Below, one piece after another: positions 47,466 through 59,179 of a DNA stretch of 64,000 nt. Source of the stretch: Ctena decussata (Eukaryota > Mollusca > Bivalvia > Lucinida > Lucinidae); assembly GCA_963989385.1 (NCBI GenBank), contig OZ022501.1, positions 88,582,979-88,646,978 on the forward strand, written 5' to 3'. The translations under genes were made by a program, and so were the position numbers. The notes under the pieces were generated by a model that saw only the letters and a list, made by a program, of their open reading frames with translations, was not told the origin of the DNA and ran no database searches. How positions within the stretch are numbered: position 1 is the first letter of the stretch; every line of letters begins with the position of its first letter.

Positions 47466-49152
47466 TGAAGTGAGTTCGAAGTTAACTCAAAGCTAAGATA
47501 ATCCATGTAAATGCATGTTTTTGCTTCTGTGACCTGTCATGACCTTTGGGGTCAATTTAACCTAGAATTTGGACCAACTGCAAAAGAGCCAAGTACCACT
47601 GTTACTTTAAACCAAGTTTCATATATTCCCGACGAGGTTCGAAAAAGTAATATGTTTTTAACCCAACCCTGTGGAAAAATTTACACATATGTTCATATAG
47701 CCTTAGTTATGGCATAATTAATCCACCATATAACAACTTGAAAGAGAAACAATAATATCAAATTATTTCAATGCAATTTTCTGTTACAGTTATATTTTCC
47801 GAAGCAAAGAAAATGTCTACTATTCATTCTAAATTCTAGGTAAAAAAGAAATATGACGTCGTGTCACGCATTTATGCCCCATTTTCAAGCTTGGCAACAT
47901 GGCAAATAATAAACTTCAGTTATTTTACAATGTGAATTAATCAAAACGTTACTATTATACGCTGAGTACTACTAGCACATTATTTAGGCTAGCTAGCGAA
48001 GTTGGACCCGGTACTATCCGCTTTAGCCGGGGTAAGGGGGCGTGGCTGGAGTCGCAGATTTCATTACTGGTCATGAACAGACCCAATTAACGCGAGTATG
48101 CTATTTTGTGTTCTTTGATATATTCCTTGCTTCCAAAGGCTCTTTTTATTCAGAATTTATATATTTACTGTACGTATGTAAATAGCCTTCCAAAAGTGTG
48201 CATGGCCATCGACGATCGAACCCCATTGAAGAGGACGTACAGGTTTAGCAGTATATATGAAGTGTAAATATGTATAACGGTATATAGAGTGTATAACTGA
48301 CTAGTCCAACTGGTCTCGGCCTATTAGTTAAGTGGCTGTTTGCTCATTTTATGATCATTGAGTCGCAGAATTGATGCCCAGGCGGGGCGTCCTAAGAAAT
48401 TTGCTTTACAGATTTTTCTCCTTCTGCTACAAACACCATTGGCTCAAGTGCAAAGCAATGGCTGTGGAAGCAAACAGAACGTGGATATAAGTATTCATTT
48501 CCTATAAATGTGATACAAATGTTCTTTGGTAGGATGTAGAATTGTAGTAATGCGGCCAGTATATGATGTGTAGATATGTGCATAGGTAGACAAAGTGCAT
48601 ACCCGATCAGTATTTTTATTCCAATGGTTGTATCCATAGTTGATAATCTTGGGGCCGCTGTTTCAATTCCCTGTTCGGGCGCCGACGAAAGTTTCGATGC
48701 AGATTTTTCCCCTTTTGCTTCATAAGTTTTAGATAGAGACTCTCTAGATCTTGCCTCAAACCTTCGACCTTAGCGGTGTGTTGGAGATTTGGACATCAGT
48801 TTGGATCAGGCATCCATCGGTCTACTTACCAAAATGTAACTACAACAACTAATTATTGCTGTTTTACAAATATGTACCTATTCGCTGTTATGTCAGATTA
48901 AGTGATCTGTATATTTTTTTTATCTTTATTAGGGGGGTTTTGAATTTCAACTTTTCAACTTCCATAATACTTAGACAAACTTGGACAAATCGCTAAGATA
49001 TGAGTCGGCGCATGCGTCTGTTCATGTCATGCACAGTCGACATCTAAAATGTACAATGTAAAGGTATTCAGATAAATGAAAAAAAATAATTTGTTTTCAT
49101 CACTGGCTTATACAAAGGATAGGACACAAGTCTAAAATTAAAAAAAGCTTAC
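47466..49152. other. Non-coding stretch, likely intron or 3' flank of the SPRY exon
   Basis: A fragment at 48000-48180 shares GCTATTTT, GTATTCCTTGCTCCCAAAGG-type text with 40149-40200, and a related form is near 52290. No further exon was recognised on the minus strand. Confidence 0.35.
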
Positions 49153-49390
49153 CGAATCGTCGTTTTCAGGCTCCCAAACATTTGACTCCATGATCTGAAC
49201 CGCTGCGCCGATCGACCTAATACCAATGCAAGGGTACAGGCCACGCATTTTCAAAGTCACTGCAGTGCATATCTCGCTGTTTCGTTTGAAATAACCGACT
49301 TTCCTTGCTTTGTCCACCTCGATAGACATTACGTCACCCTTTGTAGCTGGTCCAAAGAATGACGAGAAATTGGCTTCTCCCTCATAAATT
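49153..49390 (-). CDS. Single host exon encoding part of a SPRY-like domain
   Basis: On the minus strand a pyrimidine-rich tract ending TTCTTCTAG precedes 49390, and a donor GTAAGC follows 49153, giving a 238-bp exon. It reads open throughout: one trailing base of a split codon, then 79 codons ending in phase 0. The peptide contains GDVMSIEVDKARKVGYFKR and RGLYPCIGIRSIGAAVQI, which fit the core strands of a SPRY domain (a protein-interaction fold). The family-typical Gly-Leu-Tyr-Pro and Gly-Ile-Arg-Ser turns are present. The Met at codon 21 is unlikely to be the start. Flanking exons were not found within the window, so the gene's identity is unknown; SPRY domains occur in many unrelated proteins. 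Confidence is good that it is a real exon, moderate for the domain. Confidence 0.75.
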
Positions 49391-49614
49391 CTAGAAGAAA
49401 GAAGGAAGAGGTAACAGACAAAAGCACATCATAAGACATTTTCATCAGACTGAACTTTGATATTAATACCAATATAATTTTATATGTTTTGCAAATATCA
49501 AACACATTTGATGAAGTTATCTAGTAATGGTCACAATTCCAAACTGAAGCTCAACCACGACACTACAAGAGAAAACACATTATACAATAACAAACACCCT
49601 CGGTGAAACTCAGA

Positions 49615-49830
49615 GGATTGGTTGATTGATTGGTTGCGTTGAGTTAAACCGTCTTTTACGACAGTATTTCAGTCTAAATTGAGCCGTCACTTAGACAGAT
49701 AGTGAAAGAAAAGGGAGATACGATGGGCGAAAGTAAACAAAATCCAAACAAGCTATGTCCTTCATCTATTGAAAGCATAGCAGGATCAGGGATTTGCTCT
49801 ACCTTCAGCCAATACCTTTACGACGGCACA
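49615..49830 (+). repeat. Dispersed ~220-bp repeat, copy 4 of 5 (diverged)
   Basis: Starts TTGGTTGATTGATTGGTTG, then GACAGTATTTCAGTCTAAAT and GAGCCGTCACTTAGACAGA. The 3' part is weakly conserved. It lies in the presumed intron upstream of the SPRY exon. Confidence 0.65.
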
Positions 49831-51690
49831 ATGCTATGAGTTTCCAGACGTCCTGCCAATACTGCCTCCCCAGAAAATAAAAATGGACCTGCGGCATAGA
49901 CTTTCTTTTGTAAGTAGAAAGATTAACGGGTCTTCACGTAATTTTACTGTCTCAAAGAAACCTTCAAGGACATATCAACAAATAATAAAAAGCACATCCT
50001 ACTTGTTCAGAGACGTGAATCATTTAAAGATATAAAGTAAATGAGGAAGCAATAACCAAAAACCAATATATTCGAATTTTACATCATGCCCCTAACACCT
50101 AATGGCAAACAAAACAAGAAAAATCTTTAAAAAAGATAAACGACGCAGATTAAATGGAAGTACGTTTTGTAATTATGTCTCTTGGTGAAAATTTGACAAT
50201 AACTTGCATGAATGTGACTCGAGTGAACTATGTTGGTAGAGCTCGCAACCGTAATTTTGAGAGGGGTAGCGACAATTACCTATCTCAAGATTGAGCTGTC
50301 TAATTTGGAATTCCAAAATGGACCACGGTCAATCTTGAGGTTGACCTGATTCGAAAACACTTTCACACTGATGCAATGTTTGTTTGTGTGTATTAAAGCA
50401 AAAATAGAAATTGAAAGTAGATCTACACTGCAAAAAAAAGAAAGTTTTGAATATCTGCGTCCGCCTCGATAAAATTTCATTTGTAAATTTACAAACAAGA
50501 GAAACCTTTTGAATGAACATCTGACAGAGCGCTAGTATTTATGCAGTGCAGCACAACAGGGGGTCGGAGGGGGTGGGAGGGGCGCTTGGGGAGGGGGCAA
50601 CGAAGATATCTTTGATATTTATTGGCTAATTTTTTACATACGCGTTATTTGACCAATGAAATCTTGTGAAATGTGGAGCAAAACTGAAATTACACTCGGC
50701 TGTGAAGAAATATCAGCACAAGAAGAAAACAAGGTAAAGCCATTAGATCAGCTGTTTCAGGCGAATGACCGCAAATCTATTTAAATATCGCAGAAAAGGT
50801 AAAATAAAGCCACGCAAAACAAATATAACATCTAATTATACCGTTTCCTAATTTCCTATAACTGTAGAAGAAAACAATAATAATAAAAAGCAAATCTTGT
50901 AAGCAGAGAGTCAAGCAGGTGACCGTAATGCTGAAGTAACGACAAACAAAAAGAAACCGAAGCACTACAATGTATCACAGATATAGTTATCAAGACGGAT
51001 ATGTAACACAAGAACGGCACAAGAACTGTTCGTAGAAAGACCGTTTGAATTGCTAACCGATTAAGGATGTTCGCTGGTCTGATAAATATTTTTTAATTTA
51101 TTTGATTTTTTGGCACATGTTATACAAAGCAATTTGCATATATGTATATATCAATACAAAATTCAATGTACCAATAAGCCAATATTGCATAATAATTGTG
51201 AGAAAAACAATTACATATACATTTTAACGGCAAAATGAAAATTACTTTTCACAACATGTAGCAATAACTAAAGAACTAAGGAGAAAAGAGTAAGAAGCTG
51301 CAAAGATAAGACAGTAAATAGATAGATAGCGGGTTTCCAGTAGAACAGAGAGAGACAGAAATAGAGAGAGCTGCTGCCTTCTGTATTATTATCAGGAGTT
51401 TTAAGTACTTCCAATTCTAACGTATTGATATTTATTTGTTTATCTATCTTCTTACTTAAATTTGTCAATAAAGTTTGTCCATAGTCTTTTGACTTACAAT
51501 AACATATTTTTCATAAGCCCTATTTCTTTTTTATCCGTATTCTGTTTCTTATATACAGTCTAAAAGCCTGCCAAACTATGACTGATGTTGTAATTATTGT
51601 AAATATGAAATACTTTGCAACTAAGATTTAAAGTCCTTTAATCTAATGTTCGGGTAGGACCTTTCCTGTATTCCAAAACATATAGGTTTC
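49831..51690. other. No gene recognised
   Basis: AT-rich, probably intronic if the SPRY gene extends this way. A G-rich patch (GGGGGTCGGAGGGGGTGGGA region) lies at about 50560-50600. Confidence 0.4.
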
Positions 51691-51702
51691 AGAGTTACTT
51701 CA

Positions 51703-52340
51703 AAATTAAGAAATAACGGTATGCTTTTCTCTGGTTTCATCACCAGATATTGTCAGGGTCACTGATGAGGCTTTATTAGCCGAAACTATGTAGCCTGGCC
51801 CATGTTCCTTCTTTTGAATATATTTTTTCTACAAGGAAATCTTTAAGGTCTTTATTTTACTTCACTGCAGCTGGTGTTAATCCGTGTGGCGGCCGTAAAA
51901 CGCCTCCCCGTACACCATCCATAGCGCAGATTATATTTCATTTTCGGCCTTTGAGATCAGAGGATATATTCAAAGAAATCTGAAAACGTAGATTGAGTCA
52001 GACTTTTATTATAGATCAGCGTCTTTCATATTATTTGGACCCTTTTTGATAATAATCAGCCCTTGAATGGACTGTTCAATCAAAATTAAGAAATTACAGT
52101 ATGCTTTTCTCTGGTATTCTAGATTAGCGTCTTTCATATTATTTGGACCCCTTTCGATACCAACCAGTCCTTGAATGGACTGTTCAATCAAAATTAAGAC
52201 ATTACAGTATGCTTTTCTCTAGTTTTATCACCAGATATTGTCAGGGTCACTGATAAGGCTTTTTTAGCCGAAACTACGTAGTCTGGCCCATATTCCTTCT
52301 CCTGAATGTATTCTTGGCTCTAAAAGGATTTTTTTATTTA
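51703..52340 (+). repeat. Locally duplicated dispersed repeat
   Basis: Block X (CACCAGATATTGTCAGGGTCACTGAT, AGCCGAAACTA, CTGGCCCAT) occurs at 51738-51830 and 52228-52310. Block Y (CGTCTTTCATATTATTTGGACC, CCTTGAATGGACTGTTCAAT) occurs at 52020 and 52129. TATGCTTTTCTCT separates them. Text near 51893-51960 (CGCCTCCCCGTACACCATC) is related to 39990-40030. Confidence 0.7.
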
Positions 52341-52777
52341 TTATTCTATATGTATGTTATTTTCATTAAAATGATATTTTAACTTCATCCAAAAACACTG
52401 CATATACATACATTCCCGAATCAAATGTGATGAAATGTTACAATTTCAATGCTACAAAACTCACATAAAGATGCACCTACTAATTTGCACTTATTTAGGA
52501 CTTGATTTGTGGGTATTATTCTCTTTAAGTACTTATACTGAAAATTTTAAAGTTTTTCATCATTTGTTGCCTACAAAGGGATAGAAGAAATAATTTTTTT
52601 TCCAATTTAATTTCTCCTCGAAGAAACAAAGATATTATTCCATTTTTCATTTGATCTTTTCTCTTCAAAATCGGAAAACTTCAAATATATATTATATATG
52701 TTTATAAAGTCAATTGCTTGTTTTACATTAAGTAACTGTTTTAAGGTTGTTGAAGAATATTGTATATTAATGTTTTC

Positions 52778-52924
52778 ATGCCCTTTCCAATAATTCGGTT
52801 TACTTTGAGTAAGACTTTTGTACTTAAAAATCATGACTAGGAATATTTTAATGCCCTTTCCAATAATTCGGTATACTCTGATTAAGACTTTTGTACTTAA
52901 AAATCATGACTAGGAATATTATAT
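52778..52924 (+). repeat. 73-bp tandem duplication
   Basis: Two nearly identical units starting ATGCCCTTTCCAATAATTCGG (52778, 52851) and ending TCATGACTAGGAATATT. The low divergence marks a recent event. Confidence 0.9.
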
Positions 52925-53559
52925 AGCTCTCTCAATGTTTCAAAGCATATTGCCAGGCTTGATCCAGAAGTAATGTCACTGTGTCCATTGCGCGCTTATT
53001 CATCGTAGTATTATTATAAAAAATATCAAGCTACTCTGAAATTCAATTATCCGTCCCAATTATATAGGCGTTCAAAGAATGCGCCGCACGTGAAAACAAC
53101 GTAAATGACATGAAAAAGATTTTCAAAGAAAATCACAAATCAAAATCGAACTAATGTGCTAAATCAGATGAAAATTTCATACGATAACGAGATTTCCCAT
53201 AAGGCTCAAGGGAACGAATTCATCAGATGCGCTTCCTGGCACCGAGTCTGTCCGTGTTCTCTCGTATTTAAAGAAGACACTCGACATAATTTATTTACGT
53301 GTAAATGACAAAAATTCAAATGAAAAAAGTGCATTTCACTTTTTACTATAAACATATTTAAGCAATTAACTTAGTGGAAAAAATGCTCTTAAATATATGA
53401 TCCCTCGTTGAATTGCTAGTGTTAAATTTTTGTGGGGAGGTTTCCAAAGCAGGCCAGAATTAAGTCTCGCATGAGATGGATAGATAACTTTTGATTTTAT
53501 ATCCGTTTCAACAGTACATGTATTTGAGTCATATCAGCATGAATGGAGAGTGATATTGA

Positions 53560-53800
53560 TGGATTGTGTGTAGTGGAACCCCAAGGATTTCCGCTTCCTG
53601 AAATATCTCAGTCTATATTGTATATCAAGCCGTCACCCAGAGAGATGGAGAAAGAAAAGACGTTGAACAAAATGTCCAAACAATCCCCACCCGCACCTAC
53701 TGCATGCACAGTAGGCCCTTGCTCCACTGGTTTCCAAAGTCGGATTCCTTGACACTGAAAACCACCCGGCAACATCGCCCGACTACAAAGACTTCGGTAT
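53560..53800 (+). repeat. Dispersed ~220-bp repeat, copy 5 of 5 (5' part diverged)
   Basis: Matches copy 1 from ATATCTCAGTCTATATTG through CCCACCCGCACCTACTGC, ACAGTAGGCCCTTG and CGACTAC. The frame 53543-53752 (+) runs through it and is not a gene. Confidence 0.7.
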
Positions 53801-55000
53801 GTGCCAAATTTTGACGGATAACGACATAGGAAAGAATATCATCTCTGTTTTTTTATTATTATTTCTTCTCAGCAAACAAAACTTATTTGATAAAAACATA
53901 AATAAATTGTCAAGTATGACAAACAGCAGTTTTGCTCGGAACTAGTTTGTGCTTCGCATTTTGTCCGCAATAAATAAAACGTACGCACATGTAACAAAAA
54001 TTTGTTTTGCGGACACAATTCTAAACAAAAACTTATATCGGACTCAGAAATAATAGTGCCTTATCAAATATGATAGTATAGCAAAAGCTGAAATCCACAG
54101 ATTTTTCAAGCTCTACAACCGTCAGTAATACATGTAATACCATCACGCAGAACAAACGCGGAAGGCGAGGGTTGGGGAGGGGGGGAAGGTTAATTATAAA
54201 GATTACATATACATACGAGCTCCCGCAGAAAAGAAACAGCACCATCTAATCGACATTAAAAAAAGAGTAAAGAGTGGCAGCACAGGGCAAACGGAAAAGC
54301 GCTACACAGCAAACTTATGAGTTAAATAACGTCGTTAACGTCATAAAATCAATAAGAACATCGCATTGGATAGGGTATTTTAATGACGTCACAATTGCGT
54401 GAATAACACGCGAGACTTAAAAAATCCATTTTCAATCGCAGGAAATATATAAATATGATATAGTAAAATTTCATCAATTTCTTGGACAGGGCCGATTTTG
54501 ACCCTTCGTAAACCTTGTCCTTTTGGCCAATTTTGTCTCAAACTTTACGAAAAACCACAATTTTTCTAAATTTTCAGAGCAATTAATAAGATGTCATAGG
54601 ATTACTAAGTGGATATAATGGACATTATAAAATTCTGAGGAATCATATATACACTTAGTTGTTCCTGAGTTATCTGCCCCTGAATATGGAAAACGTTCTA
54701 TTTTTCAAGAAAAAATTTTTTGAGGGCCCACCTCATGACGCAAATAGATTTCCACCATACTTTGTGCATTATAAATACTTTTTGTTGACTGACAGTTATT
54801 TGGTGATACAATAAACTGGCCAGTAATGAGATACCTGCAACAAGTAAGCTACAGATGGGTGGGGTAATATCATATGATTATTGTCTCTATTTCTAAGAGG
54901 TTGTACGTTTTTATTGGAAATTGTAGGCAAACATCAATTATCATGTAAAGGTACAAATACATAATGTACATGTATCAAATAGCAGATGCAGAAGTTTTTA
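53801..55000. other. No gene recognised
   Basis: AT-rich. No splice-bounded open stretch or repeat boundary was found, apart from a G-run near 54175. Confidence 0.4.
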
Positions 55001-55009
55001 ACTCACCTG

Positions 55010-55668
55010 AGTCAGAGTCCCCGGGGGAGCTAATAGAATGGTAGTCTTCCGCGTCCTTCATCTGTCATCCATCCAGCCAACATCTTCAAACAACTTTTCT
55101 ACGAAACAACTAGGCCAATTGAATTTAATTTTTACATGCAAACTTAAGGAAAAGGGGGAAAGAAAATTTTACAAATTTGGTCTAAGTCACATGACCAAGA
55201 TGGCCGCCATGCCCATATATAGTAAAAACCTTAAAAATCTTATTCTCCAGAACTACTGCGGCGATTGCCTTGAAACTTGGTTTGTAGCATCTGGGACTCA
55301 AGAACTAAAAGGTTAATATAAAAATGACCCTAGGCTGACTTTGACCTATTTTATTCCAAGGTCAAAATTGGTCCCTTAGGCGTTTGAATAGGAAAAGCTG
55401 AAAAAATGCATTTTCTGTTCTTATTATGCAACGCGATATAAAAAGTAGCAAAATTCATCCCATATGAATTATAGAGGTCAGGGTCATTTGGTGACCCTTG
55501 GCAAAAGGTCACTCATCAGTTTGCAAAGGACATCTCCTCTGAAATAACTCAGCCAGTTTCATTAGAATTTAATATGCAGCCTTCAGGCAACGAGGGGGTA
55601 AAAAGTTTACATATTTGGTCTAGATCACATGACCAAGATTGCCGCCAAGCTCATATATCGTAAAAAAC

Positions 55669-55700
<32 letters not shown>

Positions 55701-56862
55701 GAGTGCCTGTAAACTTCGAATGTAGCATTTGGGTTTGTACTACTTAAACGTATATATAAACGATGATCCTGGGCTGACATTGACAGGAAAAGCTGAAAAA
55801 GTGCATTTTTATGTTGGTACTAGACTCTGTGATAGACTTTGTGGTTTTCCAATTAAAAATCATAAAGGACAGAATTTGACCTTGCCATAAAAGAGGTCGT
55901 CACCTCAGGGTTAATATTTATATAATATTTGTAGTACTTGGGCAGGGCCCAGATGCTAGAAACCAAGTTTCAAAGCAATCTGCCCACTGGTTCTGGAAAA
56001 GAATTATTTTTAGATTTTTTCCATGGCGGCCATCTTGTTCATGTGATCCAGACCATTTGACTATAAGATCTTTCTTTCCCTCATCCCATACAGACTTCAT
56101 TTAACATATAATTGCCATTGGCCAATTATGTTTGCAGTAAAAGGACTTTAAACAGTCCAACCCAAGTGACTTGTGGCCAATGTCACTAAATGACCTTGAC
56201 CTCTTGGATCCATAAAGGTTGAAGTCGACATCATTTCTATATCATATAGTCTAATAGCAGCATAAAAATGCACTTTTTTCAGTATTCCTGCCAAGGTCAA
56301 ACCAGGGTCATCGTTTATAATAAACTAATGTACTAGAGTTCCAAATGTTACATTCCAAGTTTCAAGGCACTCGCTCTATGGTTCTGGAGAAAAAGATTTC
56401 TTAAGTTTTTTTACGATATATGAGAATGGTGGCCATCTTGGTCATATGATCTAGACCAAACATGTAAACTTTCTTCCCTCCATTGCCTGAAGGCAGCATA
56501 TGAAATTCAAATGAAACTGGCAGAGTTGTTTCAAAAGAGAATTCCTTTCAAAGCTGACGAGTGACCTTTTCCAAAGGGTCACCAAAATGACCTTAACCTC
56601 TAGAATTCATATTGGATGAATTTTTCCTGCATTTTTATATCGGGTTGCACAATAAGAATTGCAAAATGCACTTTTTCAGCTTTTCCTATTCAAACGCCTA
56701 AGGGAGCAATATAGACCTTGGCATAAAATAGGTCAAGGTCAACCTAGGGTCATTTTTTATTTTATTTTTGTAGTTCTAGAGTCAAAGATGCTACAAACCA
56801 AGTTTCAAGGCAATCGCCCCAGCAGTTCTGGAGCAGAAAATTTATAAAGTTTTTACCATATA
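55010..56862. repeat. Large foldback repeat (arms ~650 bp)
   Basis: The left arm (about 55190-55870) and right arm (about 56000-56850) are inverted relatives. Left landmarks are TCACATGACCAAGATGGCCGCC, TTCTCCAGAACTACTG, GAAACTTGGTTTGTAGCATC, TAGGCGTTTGAATAGGAAAAGC and GGTCACTCATCAGTTTG; the right arm holds their complements. Each arm also has internal copies of the TCTCCAGAACYACTG / CTTGGTTT unit. The CACTGGCG element copy 2 begins exactly where the right arm reaches CATATA. The left start (CACCTGAGTCAGAGTCCCCG, 55005) resembles the opening of the 16040 repeat. Confidence 0.7.
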
Positions 56863-57720
56863 CACTGGCACTTACGTATTTGTACACCAAATTCGCGTTC
56901 GTACCGCGTTGCATGCGCGTATCACCTAGAACAGAGCACCAGACGCATCTAGATGCGTCCTAACGCGTCTCGACGACGCGGGAGACGCAAACAAGGATAA
57001 AATGAATATTCATGACTTGTTTAATACGCGTACAACCGCAGATAGTATGTTGGCCTATTCAAAATAGTTTTAAAATAGCTTAAATAAAACAATAAAACTC
57101 TTCACTGATAAGTTACTGTATAATTTGAGATTGCCTCGATCCCACTAGATCTACCGGAAATCTGTCCGAATCGATGCGCAGTCCTGTAATTTCTACGTAT
57201 TGTGCATGACCGCTGCTTTAGCGGTTTGTGCAAGGTTTTTATGCTCTACATGTAGATTATACGAAAATAGTCTCCGTCTGATGGTGTTTATGGAAAAGGA
57301 CTCCCAGCATATCGGCTGTAACTATCGAAGGGATATGTTCCGACCTTTCAGACAGTGAATGAAAAAAAGGAGACATGAGAAACGCCGTATTATTTGTCCA
57401 TGCTGCCAATTAAGGTCCAAAAATGGTACTTTGACGGCCAGATATTTTTACTTTCACCTTCTGTTCTGGGCAATTGCTAAAAATAAATAAATAAATAAAA
57501 GGCAAAATGACCCTCAATTTAGTCACAACTTATCTGGGCCAGCATGGTATCTGCGCCTGCACGTACAAATCCGGGCACACAGTAACCCTCTCTAAGAATT
57601 AAACTGACCAATGACATTTGGACCCAGACTATTATATTGAGTTGAAAGTTCACACAGAACAATACTGACATATTTTTATAAAATTTAAGAGTTTCACAGC
57701 CAATTCAAGACTATTTCAAG

Positions 57721-57900
57721 GGGCCTCCATAGCTCATTGGTCAGCGCACTCGCTTCTGACCTTTGCAGTCACAGGTTCGATCCCTGGCAGCAGCATATAG
57801 AAGGTCAGTGATCGCCCACCAAAGGTTGGAGGTATTCTCCAGGTACTCTAGTTTTCTCCACAACCAAGGCCACAAATAAGCAATTATCCTTGCCTTTGAC
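57721..57900 (+). repeat. tRNA-derived SINE within element copy 2
   Basis: The head GGCCTCCATAGCTCATTGGT has an A-box, and the B-box is GGTTCGATCCC at about 57774. A body with GGTTGGAGGTATTCTCCAGG and TTTTCTCCACAACCAAGGC follows. Part of the body is also in copy 1 (25790-25835), where the tRNA-like head has been replaced by the palindrome cluster. Confidence 0.75.
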
Positions 57901-58569
57901 TGAATGTTAATACGTTTGCGTGCGTGAATTTTCTATACCATCAAATACCCTGTTTAGACTAGAGTTTTAATCCGAATCGAATCCAAATTCGCTTCGAATT
58001 AACTGTTTAAACTAGCAAATCTAAGTCGAATTAAAAACTAATTCGGAGTAAATTAATCCTACAGAGTACCTTGGATCGCATTCGAATTAACTTTTACTTC
58101 GAATTAAAAGTCGTGTCTAAACAGCAAACCGAAGCGAATCCGCATTAAAAAATATATTTGTACTGACCACGGGCATGTTCAGGTCATGTTAACATTTGAT
58201 CAGGCTGCACTTTATTTACTGCGAAGTAACTTGCACCGAATCAAAAACGGTATAGTCTAAACAGACAAGTGGGTTCGCTTCGGATTACCTAATTGCAGAG
58301 CAATTTGTTCCGAATCGAAACAGGTATCGTCTACACAGAGAATATAGTTTAAGAATATTTAATTTGTAGTTTTGATTGAATGCAGAAATAGATGTACATT
58401 CCAAGATAAACCTTGATTTCCAGAAAGCAATGTAATGCTGCTAAATTTTCCAGGATATGGGGCCAGAGATGACAGATCATCAAGGTGACTGAAAACTGGG
58501 AACCCCGGCAAGGAAAAACCACCTGACTCTCTACAACCAGAACTTGGTTTTCTAACCCGTGTTAGACCC

Positions 58570-59110
58570 AAGCTGGAACAAGCCCCCCTGTCCTGGTTTG
58601 GTCCAGGGCAGGTCTATGGTCTATGGAGGAAAAAGGGGGAGGGGGGAACAAGGAGCAAATTTTTGGGTGGGGAGCAAAGGAGGGAAGGCTGCCAAGATTC
58701 ATGTGTAAGTGGGGTTGTACTGAAGTGGACCTGTGCTGCGTCCCGGACAGGTCTCAGAAAAAGGGGGAAGCAAATTCTTTGGTGGGGAGCAAAAAACTTC
58801 CCAGAAACAAGTAGCAGTGGGATCGCACCTAAATGAATTTGTGCACAGATCAGCATAAATCACTTCCCATGCGCACAGCCATCACTACCCACTGTGGGTT
58901 GGCTTTAGCAATACAATACCGGGCTTCTGGAAACGCATGGCATGAGAGGCACACTTCGGGCCATTGTCAACATGCGCTTCATCTTCCCCGAACAGCAGGC
59001 CTCCATCATACTTCGCTTTGCTAGTTCTGCTGGAACAAGCCCCCTGTCCTGGCTGGGCCCAGGGCAGGTCTAGGGAAAAATGGGGAGAAAATTCTTGGGT
59101 GGGAAGCATA
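58570..59110 (-). repeat. Subrepeats of the CACTGGCG element, copy 2
   Basis: Complement of 24480-25040, with both CAGGACAGGGGGCTT-type blocks (58588, 59045) and the segment related to 8140-8370 at 58810-59010. Small frames on both strands are repeat-derived. Confidence 0.7.
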
Positions 59111-59179
59111 TTCCCTTATTAACTACTGAAATGGGTAATTGGGGATAAGAGATTGAGGTTGATCTGGGATGCAATTGTC

